From the NCBI RefSeq assembly GCF_001428365.1, contig NZ_LMSH01000002.1, positions 124,001 to 188,000 on the forward strand: 64,000 nucleotides of DNA, read 5' to 3'. The notes under the pieces were generated by a model. The model was given only the letters and a program-made list of their open reading frames with translations, searched no databases and was not told where the DNA came from. The stretch is from Arthrobacter sp. Soil763 (GTDB lineage: Bacteria; Actinomycetota; Actinomycetes; Actinomycetales; Micrococcaceae). How positions within the stretch are numbered: position 1 is the stretch's first letter; each line of letters begins with the position of its first letter. The translations under genes were made by a program, and so were the position numbers. Positions 49,199 to 57,581 of the stretch are shown one piece after another.

Positions 49199-50221
49199 TT
49201 ATCCGGCGCGCTGCACGGTGGCAGCGTAGGTGAGGATTTCGGTGCCGTTGCCCTCGTCGCCGTTGTCAGGGGCCACCTTCAGGGTGAGGCGGTCGCCGTC
49301 GGCGGTCATCTTGAAGGGGTTGCGGGTGGCGACGTGTCCCGCCGTAGACCACTGCTGGAAGGGGACATCGCGGGTAACGCCGCGGGATTTGAGGTCAATC
49401 ATGGCCATGCCGCCGAGTTCGTACGTTGCTCCGGTTCCGCCCGCCGCCGGGGTCTGCGGGAGGTTGGTGACGCCGCCGCAAAGCATCTTGGAGTTAGGCA
49501 CGTACTGGCAGTCCTGATAGTCAACAAAGTGGTTCGGGTTCTGCCAGCCGGACAGCTCTTTGCCGCGCAGGTCCCACTCGGCAAAGCGCCGCGATCCCCA
49601 GGTGTTGCCGACGAGATGGCCGGTCTGCTTGTCCATCACGATGCCGCCGAAGTGGTCCTTCACCTCGAACTGCTTATGCACGTCGAGCGATTTGGCGTCC
49701 ACCCGGTAGATGATGGCGCTGCTGTCGGGCCGGTACTGGGCCACCGGCACCCAGACGTTGGTGCCGTCGAAGTCGATACCGCCGGGGTGGTACATGTCGC
49801 CCTCGCCCAGGATGATGTCTTTTTGCAGCTTCCCGGCCTTGTCCATGACGAACAGATGGCCGACGCCCTTGCCGGGCGTGCGGTCGAAGCCGTCCTGCGG
49901 GGACGCGAACTTCTTGGTCGGCTCCGTGATCTCGACCGCCGAAAGGAAGATGCGGTCCTGGCTGAAGGCGATCCCTTCGGTGTGATACGTCGGGAACTCC
50001 AGCTTCAGTTTGCCGGTCAGTTGCCACTTGGTGTTGCGGTCGACGGCGTCGAACGCGTTGGCCAGCGAGGTGTCCGTCGCGTGGTGTGCGCCAGGGCCGG
50101 CGTCGTTCCCGCCGCGTGCAGCGCCGGCAATGGCGGCCTGGGCGGCGGCCGTGCCGCCGGCAGCGGTCACGGCCAGGATGATGGCGGCGGCGAAGATGCC
50201 GCGGGTGCGAGTAGCGCTCAT
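49199..50221 (-). CDS. Secreted DUF6454-type beta-propeller-like protein
   Basis: A 340-residue exported protein with a signal peptide (FAAAIILAVTAAGGTAAAQAA; cut near residue 30). The mature part has repeated strand patterns (YHTEGIAFSQDRIFLSAVEI, KGVGHLFVMDKAGKLQKDI, YHPGGIDFDGTNVWVPVAQYRPDSSAIIYRV, HFGGIVMDKQTGHLVGNTWGSRRFAEWDL) like a six-bladed propeller, with two cysteines. This matches the DUF6454 family. Enzymatic role unknown. The 188 nt upstream to the pxpC gene hold no recognised gene. Confidence 0.75.
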   Translation of the reverse strand: MSATRTRGIFAAAIILAVTAAGGTAAAQAAIAGAARGGNDAGPGAHHATDTSLANAFDAVDRNTKWQLTGKLKLEFPTYHTEGIAFSQDRIFLSAVEITEPTKKFASPQDGFDRTPGKGVGHLFVMDKAGKLQKDIILGEGDMYHPGGIDFDGTNVWVPVAQYRPDSSAIIYRVDAKSLDVHKQFEVKDHFGGIVMDKQTGHLVGNTWGSRRFAEWDLRGKELSGWQNPNHFVDYQDCQYVPNSKMLCGGVTNLPQTPAAGGTGATYELGGMAMIDLKSRGVTRDVPFQQWSTAGHVATRNPFKMTADGDRLTLKVAPDNGDEGNGTEILTYAATVQRAG

Positions 50222-50409
50222 GGGGAGCCTCTCAGAGGGTGGAGGTCAACAGGACCCCGCCAAGCTACTGCGCGGTAATGAACCGCTTGTGGAGGTCCGG
50301 TGAACTCCCGGGGCTGGCTCGCAATGCCGGGTTGGCCGGCAAAGCCCGCACGCGGCGGGAACCCGGGGTTACCCGGATTCCTGCCGTGTGTACCTTCATC
50401 CGGCGGCCA

Positions 50410-51393
50410 TCACGAAGCGCCGAGAGCGGCCTTCGCTTTCTTCTTGCGCTCGCTCAATTCCTTGCGCGCGGCGAGAGCCTCCTCCAGGCTGACGGCGACG
50501 AACCTGGTCGAGGTCCCGGGAGCCGCCCGGGCCACGAGGTCCATGTCCGCGCTGATCACTGTTCCCACCATGGCGTAGCCGCCGCCCGAGACCGCGTCGC
50601 GGTGCAGGACGATCGGCTGGGTTCCGCCGGGGATCTGGATGGACCCGACGGCGTAGCCGGCGTCCACAATGTTGGACGGGTCGGATCCTGCCCCGAAGGG
50701 CTGCTCCCGCTCCTTCCATTTCACGCCCGGGCCTGAGTAGCGCAGGCCCATGCGGTCAGCAACCGGCGTCACCTTCCACTCGCCGTTCAGCAGGTTCTCG
50801 AGCCCCTCGTCGGTGAGCCGGTGGTCGTAGAGGCCCAGGACGATCCGGACTTCCTGCTCCTTGGAAAAGACCGGGCGGAATTCCTCCGGAACCGCCTCGG
50901 CAGCCGGCAACGCGCCGCCGTCGAGCGGGGTGCCCACGGGGACGTGGTCACCCGCCTCCAGCTTCCGGCCCTGGAAACCGCCGATGGCCCCCAGGCTGTA
51001 CGTGGACCGGCTGCCCAGCACCTCGGGAACATCGATCCCGCCCTGCACCGCGATGTAGTACCGCGTTCCGCCCTGGATGACCCCGAAGCTGACTTCGTCC
51101 CCGGCTGCGAGCTGCAGCCGCGTCCATTGCGGCCGTGGCTGGCCGTTGACCTTTACCTCCACCGGGGCGCCGGTGACCGCGACGACGGCGTCCTGGTCCG
51201 TGGTCAGCGTCGGCCCCAGATACGTGCACTCGAGGACGGCCTCCCTGGCGGTGTTACCCACCAGGGCATTGCCCAGCTCAGCCGAATACTGGTCCATGGA
51301 ACCGCTCTGCGGAATGCCCACGTTGTAATGGCCGGTGCGGCCCTGGTCCTGGACGGTGGTGGCCAGGCCTGGGCTCTTGATATCAAATGCCAT
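50410..51393 (-). CDS. pxpC: 5-oxoprolinase subunit C / urea-carboxylase-type CT subunit (KipA, AHS2)
   Basis: A 327-residue AHS2/KipA protein: DIKSPGLATTVQDQGRTGHYNVGIPQSGSMDQYSAELGNALVGN, VVAVTGAPVEVKVNG, GTRYYIAVQGGIDVPEVLGSRSTY, MGLRYSGPGVKW and GSIQIPGGTQPIVLHRDAVSGGGYAMVGTVISADMDLVA. In 5-oxoprolinase (PxpABC) it joins PxpB to act on 5-oxoproline with ATP; the same fold forms half the carboxyltransferase of urea carboxylase. It is the last gene of a five-gene unit, with its start (51393) overlapping pxpB by 11 nt. The C-terminus is a Lys-rich tail. Confidence 0.9.
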   Translation of the reverse strand: MAFDIKSPGLATTVQDQGRTGHYNVGIPQSGSMDQYSAELGNALVGNTAREAVLECTYLGPTLTTDQDAVVAVTGAPVEVKVNGQPRPQWTRLQLAAGDEVSFGVIQGGTRYYIAVQGGIDVPEVLGSRSTYSLGAIGGFQGRKLEAGDHVPVGTPLDGGALPAAEAVPEEFRPVFSKEQEVRIVLGLYDHRLTDEGLENLLNGEWKVTPVADRMGLRYSGPGVKWKEREQPFGAGSDPSNIVDAGYAVGSIQIPGGTQPIVLHRDAVSGGGYAMVGTVISADMDLVARAAPGTSTRFVAVSLEEALAARKELSERKKKAKAALGAS

Positions 51394-52288
51394 TGAGGGC
51401 CTCCATGAGTTCCTGGTTGTAACCTTCGGGATCCGCAAGCGCCTTGGACAGGTCGAATGTCACGGGCGCCTGGCGGTAGCGGAAGGTCCCGGCGCTGATC
51501 TCGTCCTGGATGCTGTTGTATTCGGCCTCGGTCACCGGCTTGAATTTCACGATGTCGCCCGGGCGGAAGAACACCATGAAGTCCTTGAAATCAGCCAGCG
51601 ATTGGGCCGGGTCGAAGATCGGTGCGGCGGCGACCCCGAACATCTGGTATCCGCCGGCGCCGCGCACCGAATAGATGCAGCCGAAGCAGCCGCCGTGGCC
51701 CACCGTCAGCTTGGGGGTGTCGGTGCGCGGACTCAGGTACTTGGGCACCTCCAGCTGCTTCTCGCGGCCAACCAGCTGGAACAGGAAGGGCAGGCCCGCG
51801 ACGAAGCCGACCATGGAGACCAGCCACGGCTGCTCGTGGTGCCGCTGGATGAACTCCGCGGCATCCTTGAGGTTGTTGACCTTGGCGGCGTAGTCGATGT
51901 CGCTGCCGCCGGGCTCCTGATGGAACCCCTCCCGGAACCGCTCGGCGACCTCCGCGGTAAACGGATCGTCGTACCAGACCGGCACCTCGACGATCCGCGT
52001 CTCCAGCGGCTGCAGCTGGTGGTGCGCCAGGTCGGATTCGATCGCCCGGACCGACTCTTCAAGGGTTGCGGGCGGCAGGACGTCGGGATCGAACCTCACC
52101 AGCAGGGAGGCGTTGGCCGGGCAGATGTCCACGATGCCCTGCAGCTCGGCGGCGGCAAGCTTCTCAGCGATGGACATCACCTTGAAATTGGCGGCCAGGC
52201 TCATGGCCTCGGAGACTTCCACGAAGAGGAACTCGTCGCCGCCCCAGGTGTAGCGGGCCTCCATGGAGGCGGTTTCCGGACTGCTCAT
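51383..52288 (-). CDS. pxpB: 5-oxoprolinase subunit B / urea-carboxylase-type CT subunit (KipI, AHS1)
   Basis: A 301-residue AHS1/KipI protein, longer than the usual 220-240 residues. Markers are GIVDICPANASLLVRFDPDVLPP, VEVPVWYDDPFTAEVAERF, WLVSMVGFVAGLPFLFQLVGREKQLEVPKYLSPRTDTPKLTVGHGGCFGCIYSVRGAGGYQMFGVAAAPIFDP and FRPGDIVKFKPV. The extra N- and C-terminal length resembles carboxyltransferase versions in urea carboxylase. The ATG at 52288 overlaps the stop of the biotin carboxylase gene (ATGA). With PxpC it should form the active site. Confidence 0.88.
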   Translation of the reverse strand: MSSPETASMEARYTWGGDEFLFVEVSEAMSLAANFKVMSIAEKLAAAELQGIVDICPANASLLVRFDPDVLPPATLEESVRAIESDLAHHQLQPLETRIVEVPVWYDDPFTAEVAERFREGFHQEPGGSDIDYAAKVNNLKDAAEFIQRHHEQPWLVSMVGFVAGLPFLFQLVGREKQLEVPKYLSPRTDTPKLTVGHGGCFGCIYSVRGAGGYQMFGVAAAPIFDPAQSLADFKDFMVFFRPGDIVKFKPVTEAEYNSIQDEISAGTFRYRQAPVTFDLSKALADPEGYNQELMEALNGI

Positions 52289-53637
52289 TTGGGCTCCATC
52301 AGGTTGTCGACGGTTTCGATGAACTTCGAGTGGTGTTTCACGGCGCTGAATTCCAGCCGGTCCAGCAGCTTCTTCAACACCGGAATCGTGGTCTTGACTC
52401 CTTCGATCCGGGTCCCGTAGAGGGCTTCCAGCGCCCCCTCGATGGCGGCTTCCCGGGTGTCCTTGTGGACGATGAGCTTGGCAAGCATGGAGTCGTAATA
52501 CGGGCTCACGGTGGACCCGGCCTCCACGCCGGCGTCGATCCGGACGCCGTCGCCCTCGAACCATTCCAGGACGCTGATCACGCCCGGGCTCGGGAAGAAG
52601 TTGTTGTGCGGATCCTCGGCATTGATTCGGCATTCAATGGCGTGGCCGTTGAACTCAATGTCCTCCTGCCGGACCGACATGGACCCGGTGGACGCGATGA
52701 GCAGCTGCTCGCGGACCAGGTCGACGCCGGTGACCACCTCGGTGACGGGGTGCTCGACCTGGATCCGGGTGTTCATCTCGATGAAGGCTGCCTCATGGTT
52801 GGCCGGATCGTAGAGGAACTCGACCGTTCCCGCCCCGCTGTAACCGCACTCCCGGGCCAGTTCCACGGAGGATTCGCGGATGGTCTGGCGGACGGCGTCG
52901 GGGAGGTCCGGGGCGGGCGCTTCCTCGATCACCTTCTGGGAACGCCGCTGCATGGAGCAGTCGCGGTCCCCGAGATGGATGAAGTTCTTTCCGTCACCAA
53001 GCACCTGGACCTCGACGTGCCGGGCATGCTTGACGAAACGTTCGAGGTAGACGGTCGGGTCTCCGAAGACGGACGCGGCCTCGCCGCGGGCCATCTCGAT
53101 GGTGGCGAGCAACTCTCCTTCGTCATGAACGAAGCGGATGCCCCGGCCGCCGCCGCCGGCGGACGCCTTGACCACCAGCGGGTAGCCGATGTCACGCGCC
53201 AGCGCCAAGGCATCGGCCTCGGGATCCAGCGGCCCGTCGGACCCGCGGAGCACGGGGACCCCCGCCTTCCGCGCGGAATCCCTGGCCATGGACTTGTTGC
53301 CCATCATTTCGATGGCGCCGGCGTCGGGACCCACCCAGGTCAGCCCTGCCTCCACTACCTTCCGGGCGAATTCCGCGTTCTCGGAGAGGAATCCGTAGCC
53401 CGGATGCACTGCGTCGCAGCCGTTGTCCAGCGCTGCGGCGATGATCGCGTCCTGGTTCAGGTAGCTGGCAGGGGCCGGAGCCGGCCCCACGACGACGACG
53501 TGGTCCGCCGAGCGCGCGGCCAGCGAATCGGCGTCGGGCTCGCTGGCTACCACCAGCGTCTCGATGCCCATCTCGCGGGCCGTGCGGGCGATGCGCACGG
53601 CGATTTCGCCCCGGTTGGCGATGAGTAGACGCTTCAT
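52285..53637 (-). CDS. Biotin carboxylase (AccC-like)
   Basis: A 450-residue biotin carboxylase. It has the N-terminal LLIANRGEIAVRIARTAREMGI, ATP-grasp lysine and glycine loop VVKASAGGGGRGIRFV, HVEVQVLGDGKNFIHLGDRDCSMQRRSQKVIEEAPAP, metal ligands in AAFIEMNTRIQVEHPVTEVVTGVDLV, and GHAIECRINAEDP. It would carboxylate biotin on the carrier encoded just upstream. Setting it with PxpB/PxpC rather than an acyl-CoA carboxyltransferase points to a urea-carboxylase-like use. Two adjacent ATGs lie at the start; GAAGGG spaces best for the one at 53637. Confidence 0.9.
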   Translation of the reverse strand: MKRLLIANRGEIAVRIARTAREMGIETLVVASEPDADSLAARSADHVVVVGPAPAPASYLNQDAIIAAALDNGCDAVHPGYGFLSENAEFARKVVEAGLTWVGPDAGAIEMMGNKSMARDSARKAGVPVLRGSDGPLDPEADALALARDIGYPLVVKASAGGGGRGIRFVHDEGELLATIEMARGEAASVFGDPTVYLERFVKHARHVEVQVLGDGKNFIHLGDRDCSMQRRSQKVIEEAPAPDLPDAVRQTIRESSVELARECGYSGAGTVEFLYDPANHEAAFIEMNTRIQVEHPVTEVVTGVDLVREQLLIASTGSMSVRQEDIEFNGHAIECRINAEDPHNNFFPSPGVISVLEWFEGDGVRIDAGVEAGSTVSPYYDSMLAKLIVHKDTREAAIEGALEALYGTRIEGVKTTIPVLKKLLDRLEFSAVKHHSKFIETVDNLMEPK

Positions 53638-53639
53638 CA

Positions 53640-53879
53640 TTACCCTTCTCGGACGACGATGATCGTGTCGCCGGGATTGACCATGTCGCCCTCGTTCACT
53701 GCAAACGATTCGAGGACTCCGGCCACATCCGACTGGATCTCGGTGAACTGCTTCATGATTTCGACGATGCCTACGGTTTGTCCGACTTCGATGGTGTCGC
53801 CCTCGTTGGCGAACGGGGGCTTGCCGGGGCCCGGTTTGCGGTAGAAGATCCCGGGAAGCGGGGAGACGATGTTTGCCAT
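53640..53879 (-). CDS. Biotin carboxyl carrier protein (biotinyl domain)
   Basis: A 79-residue stand-alone biotinyl domain: NIVSPLPGIFYRKPGPGKPPFANEGDTIEVGQTVGIVEIMKQFTEIQSDVAGVLESFAVNEGDMVNPGDTIIVV. The biotinylated Lys is in V-E-I-M-K-Q, which has Gln where most carriers have Met/Leu. It is much shorter than AccB, which has a long leader. The stop codon overlaps the start of the biotin carboxylase gene (TAATG), so the two are coupled. Confidence 0.88.
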   Translation of the reverse strand: MANIVSPLPGIFYRKPGPGKPPFANEGDTIEVGQTVGIVEIMKQFTEIQSDVAGVLESFAVNEGDMVNPGDTIIVVREG

Positions 53880-53917
53880 GGGGTGCTCGCTTTCAGCTGG
53901 TTGGATGGATGGGGGTT

Positions 53918-54661
53918 TCAGCCCAGGACCGTGCGCACGGCGGTGGCCACTGCGACCGAGTTGGGCGCGTCGGAGTGCACACAGACGCTCCGGAAGGGGA
54001 TCTGAAGTTCCGTGCCGTCGACGGCGAGCACGGGCTGGCCGGCCAGGGCGCGGCTGACGCGCTCCGCGGCGGCGTCGGGGTCCGTCGGAACCGGGCGGCG
54101 CTGGATCAGCAACTCCCCCTTGGACCCGTAGTTGAGGTCGACGTACAGTTCGGGCACGAATTCCACGCCCATGGCACGGCACACGTCCTCGTGGGCGGTC
54201 CCGCCGAGGCCGTAAAACGGGACCCCGAACTGCAGCGCCACCCCTGCGGCTGCCTGCATAAGCTCCTCGTCGCCGGCGAGCATGCCGTAGAGGGCTCCGT
54301 GGGGCTTGATGTGGTTCAGGGCAAGGCCGTGCTTGCCGAGGAACGCCGTCAGGGCACCCGTCTGGTACAGGATGATCGATTCGACTTCTGCGGGGGTGAG
54401 CACCATCCGGCGGCGGCCGAAACCCACCACGTCCGGCAGCCCGGGGTGGGAGCCGACGGCCACGCCGTGCTCGGCGGCGAGCTCCACCGTCCGGTTCATG
54501 ACGTCGGGGTCGCCTGCGTGGTAGCCGCAGGCCACATTGGCGACGTCGATGATGCGCATCAGCTCCTCGTCGTTGCCGAACTCGTGAAGGCCAAGGCCCT
54601 CGCCCATGTCCGAATTCAAAAGCACGCGGCCGGACGTGCCGGCGGTCACATTTTTCTGCAT
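53918..54661 (-). CDS. pxpA: 5-oxoprolinase subunit A (LamB/YcsF family)
   Basis: A 247-residue LamB/YcsF protein: RVLLNSDMGEGLGLHEFGNDEELMRIIDVANVACGYHAGDPDVMNRTVELAAEHGVAVGSHPGLPD, then NHIKPHGALYGML, and VHSDAPNSVAVATAVRTVLG at the end. In E. coli and Bacillus, PxpA works with PxpB and PxpC to cleave 5-oxoproline to glutamate with ATP. The start at 54661 is 7 nt after TAGCGT (54669-54674, minus strand), so it is leaderless; an ATG at 54682 would fall upstream of the -10. It is the first gene of the unit and divergent from the PucR-type regulator. Confidence 0.9.
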   Translation of the reverse strand: MQKNVTAGTSGRVLLNSDMGEGLGLHEFGNDEELMRIIDVANVACGYHAGDPDVMNRTVELAAEHGVAVGSHPGLPDVVGFGRRRMVLTPAEVESIILYQTGALTAFLGKHGLALNHIKPHGALYGMLAGDEELMQAAAGVALQFGVPFYGLGGTAHEDVCRAMGVEFVPELYVDLNYGSKGELLIQRRPVPTDPDAAAERVSRALAGQPVLAVDGTELQIPFRSVCVHSDAPNSVAVATAVRTVLG

Positions 54662-54668
54662 GAATGCC

Positions 54669-54674
54669 ACGCTA
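54669..54674 (-). promoter_or_regulatory. -10 box TAGCGT of a leaderless promoter
   Basis: TAGCGT on the minus strand, 7 nt before the pxpA ATG; it decides between two in-frame ATGs. Confidence 0.5.
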
Positions 54675-54742
54675 CTCAGCATCGAGCAGGAGGGATATTG
54701 TGCAAACTGCTGAATTGGAAACGGTTGGATATGCTCAGAGCA

Positions 54743-54752
54743 CTACATGTAG
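54743..54752. promoter_or_regulatory. Candidate PucR-type operator
   Basis: The perfect palindrome CTACATGTAG, in the 116-nt gap between divergent pxpA and the PucR-type gene, 25 nt before the regulator's ATG. Confidence 0.4.
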
Positions 54753-54777
54753 GACTTTCGCTCCGCTGGGAGGTGCC

Positions 54778-56241
54778 ATGAGAATCTCAGACCTTGTAGC
54801 CGACATCGGACTGGACGTCCGGTTGCGCGTTGCCGGCGGCGAGGGCAGGCTGAACCGGCCCATTGCCTGGTGCGCTCCCACGGAACACATGGACCCGCGG
54901 CCGTTCCTCAGTGTCAATGCCCTGGTGCTGACCAACGGCATGGGCTTGAACGTGCGGGACTTCCGGATCTGGGATGCCTACGTTGAACGGCTGATGGACG
55001 TCCCCGTCTCCGCACTGGCCTTTGGGCTGGGGGCGGCACACCGGGAGTTGCCGGCCGGTTTGCTGCAGGCCTGCGAGGCACATGGCCTGCCGTTGCTCGA
55101 GCTTCCGCCCGAAGTGCCGTTCGTGCTGGTCATGCAACACGTGGAGCAGGTGATCGCCGCCGAGCGGTTCGAAGAGCTGCGGCAGGGCTGGGAACTGGCA
55201 GACGACTGCACCAGGCTGGCGGCGGACGGCCGGTCGCTCGCCGAGGTGCTGGGGCGGGTCGCGGACGCCGTGAACGCCAGGGTGGCCGTGATCGACCAGG
55301 ACGGCTTCGAGCTGGTGGCCGCCGGCTCGGCGCACGGCGGGACCGCCCGGACCACCCTGCGGCTGCCCAGCGGTGCCGCGGACCAGTTCCGGCTCTCCAT
55401 CGAAGGGATCGGCGCGGACCTGGTCCTCCAGCCCATCCTGGGTCCCGTTGCCGCTGTGATCGGCATGCAGCTGAGCTACACGCTGGGCTCGCGTTCGCCC
55501 CTGCATTCGCGGGAAGCTGCACGCTTCATGGAAGCGCTTTATGTGGACCGCGGCGATCCGGACGTTCCGTTGCGCCGCTTCGCCCTCGAGTCAGGTTTCG
55601 ATCCCGGCGCGGAGTGGAGCGCGGTACTCATCGGCGGCACCGCGGATGTCGCCCCGGCGCGGCTAAGGGCCGTCGCCTGGCGGGCGCGGGTTGGCCTGCA
55701 GGGTGTCTATGGCACCGTGCGGTTCATGGAGGAGGCAGGCCTGACCTCGCTGCTGCTCCAGCGGCGCGAGGGGCCGGCCGGCCTGCTGGCGACGGTCCGG
55801 GAGTTCTTCCGCGATGCCCCGGAAATTTCCGTCGTCGTGGCGGAGTCCGGCAGCCTGGGGGAACTGCCGCTGACGCTCCAGCTCGCCCGCCGCCAGGTGG
55901 GAACGCCCGGTGTGCACCAGGCGCCGCCCGCCGACCTCGCCGGCATCGTGCAGGGTCTTCCCAGTCAGGGACTCGTGGCCATGTGCCGGCGGCTCCTGGC
56001 CCCGCTGACCGCAGACGGGGCGGGCGCCCTGCTGGAAACTCTTGAGGCGTACCTGCGGCACAGCGGGAGCGCCCCCAAAATCTGCGCCGAACTTTTCATT
56101 CACCGGAACACGCTCAGCTACCGCATGCGCAAGATCGAGGAGCTGCTGCAGCTGGACCTCGCCGACGGGGAAGTCCGCGCAACGTGCACGCTGGCCCTTG
56201 GCATTGTCGGGGCAGCCAACCTGACCGGCGCGGCCGGCTGA
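54778..56241 (+). CDS. PucR-family transcriptional regulator
   Basis: A 487-residue PucR/CdaR-type regulator. The N-terminal PucR domain is RISDLVADIGLDVRLRVAGGEGRLNRPIAWCAPTEHMDPRPFLSVNALVLTNGMGL. A middle GGDEF-like region follows, and the C-terminal helix-turn-helix is LLETLEAYLRHSGSAPKICAELFIHRNTLSYRMRKIEELLQLDL. PucR regulators usually control purine or nitrogen-ring catabolism genes. GGGAGG precedes the ATG. It is divergent from pxpA and converges with the LacI-type gene, so it probably controls the biotin/oxoprolinase operon. Confidence 0.9.
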   Translation: MRISDLVADIGLDVRLRVAGGEGRLNRPIAWCAPTEHMDPRPFLSVNALVLTNGMGLNVRDFRIWDAYVERLMDVPVSALAFGLGAAHRELPAGLLQACEAHGLPLLELPPEVPFVLVMQHVEQVIAAERFEELRQGWELADDCTRLAADGRSLAEVLGRVADAVNARVAVIDQDGFELVAAGSAHGGTARTTLRLPSGAADQFRLSIEGIGADLVLQPILGPVAAVIGMQLSYTLGSRSPLHSREAARFMEALYVDRGDPDVPLRRFALESGFDPGAEWSAVLIGGTADVAPARLRAVAWRARVGLQGVYGTVRFMEEAGLTSLLLQRREGPAGLLATVREFFRDAPEISVVVAESGSLGELPLTLQLARRQVGTPGVHQAPPADLAGIVQGLPSQGLVAMCRRLLAPLTADGAGALLETLEAYLRHSGSAPKICAELFIHRNTLSYRMRKIEELLQLDLADGEVRATCTLALGIVGAANLTGAAG

Positions 56242-56254
56242 CCGCGCTGCGGGG

Positions 56255-57295
56255 TCAGCCGGGGATGCTCTGCGCGCTGCTTTCCCGGATGCAGAGGGTC
56301 GGTTCGAGGAGGACGGGCTCGACTGTTTCACCGTCAAGCACACGCTTGAGCAGCCGCATTGCCGTCCGGCCAATGTCCAGCATGGGGGAGCGGACCGATG
56401 ACAACGGGATCGGGAGCTCGGCCGCGACGGAGGTGTCGTTGAAGCCCACCACCGCGACGTCGCGGCCGACGGTGAGCCCGTGGGAGCGCAGCGTGCCCAT
56501 GGCGCCGATCGCGGCGAAGTCGTTGACCGCGAAGATCGCGGTGGGGCGGGGGAGCCCGCTGGCCAGGATGGTTTCGGTGGCCTCGTGGCCGCCGACGGTG
56601 TCGAATCTGGACCACACCACGGCCTTGGGCGAGATCGTGCCGCCCAGGGCTTTCCACCGGTCCACGAAGCCCCCGGTCCGGTCCACGGCCGTGCTGGCGT
56701 AGGGCTCGCCGGCAATGACGGCGACGTCCCGGTGGCCGCTGCCCCACAGGTGGTCGGCCACGAGCCGGCCGCCGAGGACGTCGTCGCAGGTGGCCGACGG
56801 GTAGCCGGGCACGCGGCGGTTCATCAGCACGAAGGGAACGTTGCGGGCGCTGAGCTCGCGCAAATGGCTGCCGTCCAGGTGGGCATCGCCGATGATCAAG
56901 CCATCCACCCGGCGCGCCAGCATGGTCTCCGCTTTCCTGCGTTGTTCCTCCGGATCGTCCCGGGAGTTCATCACGAAGGTGGAGTAGCCGAGCTCGGCCG
57001 CGGCTTCCTCAATGCCCTCGTACATGATGGCCAGGACGAGGTCGGAGAGCCGCGGGACGATGACGCCCATGAGGCGGGTCCGCCGCGTCCGCAGCCCGGC
57101 CGCCTGCGGGTTGGGTGAATAGCCGCGCTTCCGCGCCAGTTCGCGGACCCGTTCGGCGGTGGCTACGGAGGCGGCACCGCGGGCCACCTCGGAGCCCGAG
57201 TGCAGGATCCTGGACACGGTCGACGGGTGGATGCCCAGCTCGCTGGCGAGATCCTTGAGTGTCACGGTGCGGCCGTCGGCCGTATTTTCCTTCAT
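56255..57295 (-). CDS. LacI-family regulator (cyclic-imide operon)
   Basis: A 346-residue repressor: HTH in TVTLKDLASELGIHPSTVSRILHSG, hinge YSPNPQAAGLRTRRTRLMGVIVP, and an effector domain ending with a typical VVGFNDTSVAAELPIPLSSVRSPMLDIGRTAMRLLKRVL. The start at 57295 has AGGGGACAA upstream. It is divergent from the asparaginase-imidase operon, and two 16-bp operators lie between them, one near its own promoter (TATAGG on the minus strand at about 57397) and one by the operon promoter, so it likely represses both. Confidence 0.9.
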   Translation of the reverse strand: MKENTADGRTVTLKDLASELGIHPSTVSRILHSGSEVARGAASVATAERVRELARKRGYSPNPQAAGLRTRRTRLMGVIVPRLSDLVLAIMYEGIEEAAAELGYSTFVMNSRDDPEEQRRKAETMLARRVDGLIIGDAHLDGSHLRELSARNVPFVLMNRRVPGYPSATCDDVLGGRLVADHLWGSGHRDVAVIAGEPYASTAVDRTGGFVDRWKALGGTISPKAVVWSRFDTVGGHEATETILASGLPRPTAIFAVNDFAAIGAMGTLRSHGLTVGRDVAVVGFNDTSVAAELPIPLSSVRSPMLDIGRTAMRLLKRVLDGETVEPVLLEPTLCIRESSAQSIPG

Positions 57296-57415
57296 TTGTC
57301 CCCTGCCGCAGCTCGAGAAAGCGTCAAACCAAGACTGCCGGATACGGCCGGGCATCTCCCGCCATAGGGCCCTTGACGTGTCACAGGTCACATCCTATAG
57401 TCATTTTTACCCCCA

Positions 57416-57431
57416 ACCCAATCGTTTGGGT
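57416..57431. promoter_or_regulatory. LacI operator O1
   Basis: ACCCAATCGTTTGGGT, a palindrome with one mismatch, close to the regulator's own promoter. Its centre is 112 bp from O2, a spacing compatible with DNA looping. Confidence 0.75.
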
Positions 57432-57490
57432 AGCCCGGCGGGCGGCGCCGACACCAGAAGTGTTTACGCCGACGAAACGCCGGACGGCAG

Positions 57491-57517
57491 TTGCACGAAA
57501 CATCCCGAAGATACTTT
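57491..57517 (+). promoter_or_regulatory. Promoter of the cyclic-imide operon
   Basis: TTGCAC (57491-57496) and TACTTT (57512-57517) with a 15-nt spacer; the predicted start at about 57524 lies just before operator O2. Confidence 0.45.
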
Positions 57518-57527
57518 CTACCCACAT

Positions 57528-57543
57528 ACCCAATCGATTGGGT
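57528..57543. promoter_or_regulatory. LacI operator O2
   Basis: ACCCAATCGATTGGGT, a perfect 16-bp palindrome immediately downstream of the predicted transcription start. Confidence 0.85.
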
Positions 57544-57581
57544 GAGTGTCCGGCAACGGATGCAGGAGCAACGGAGTACAT

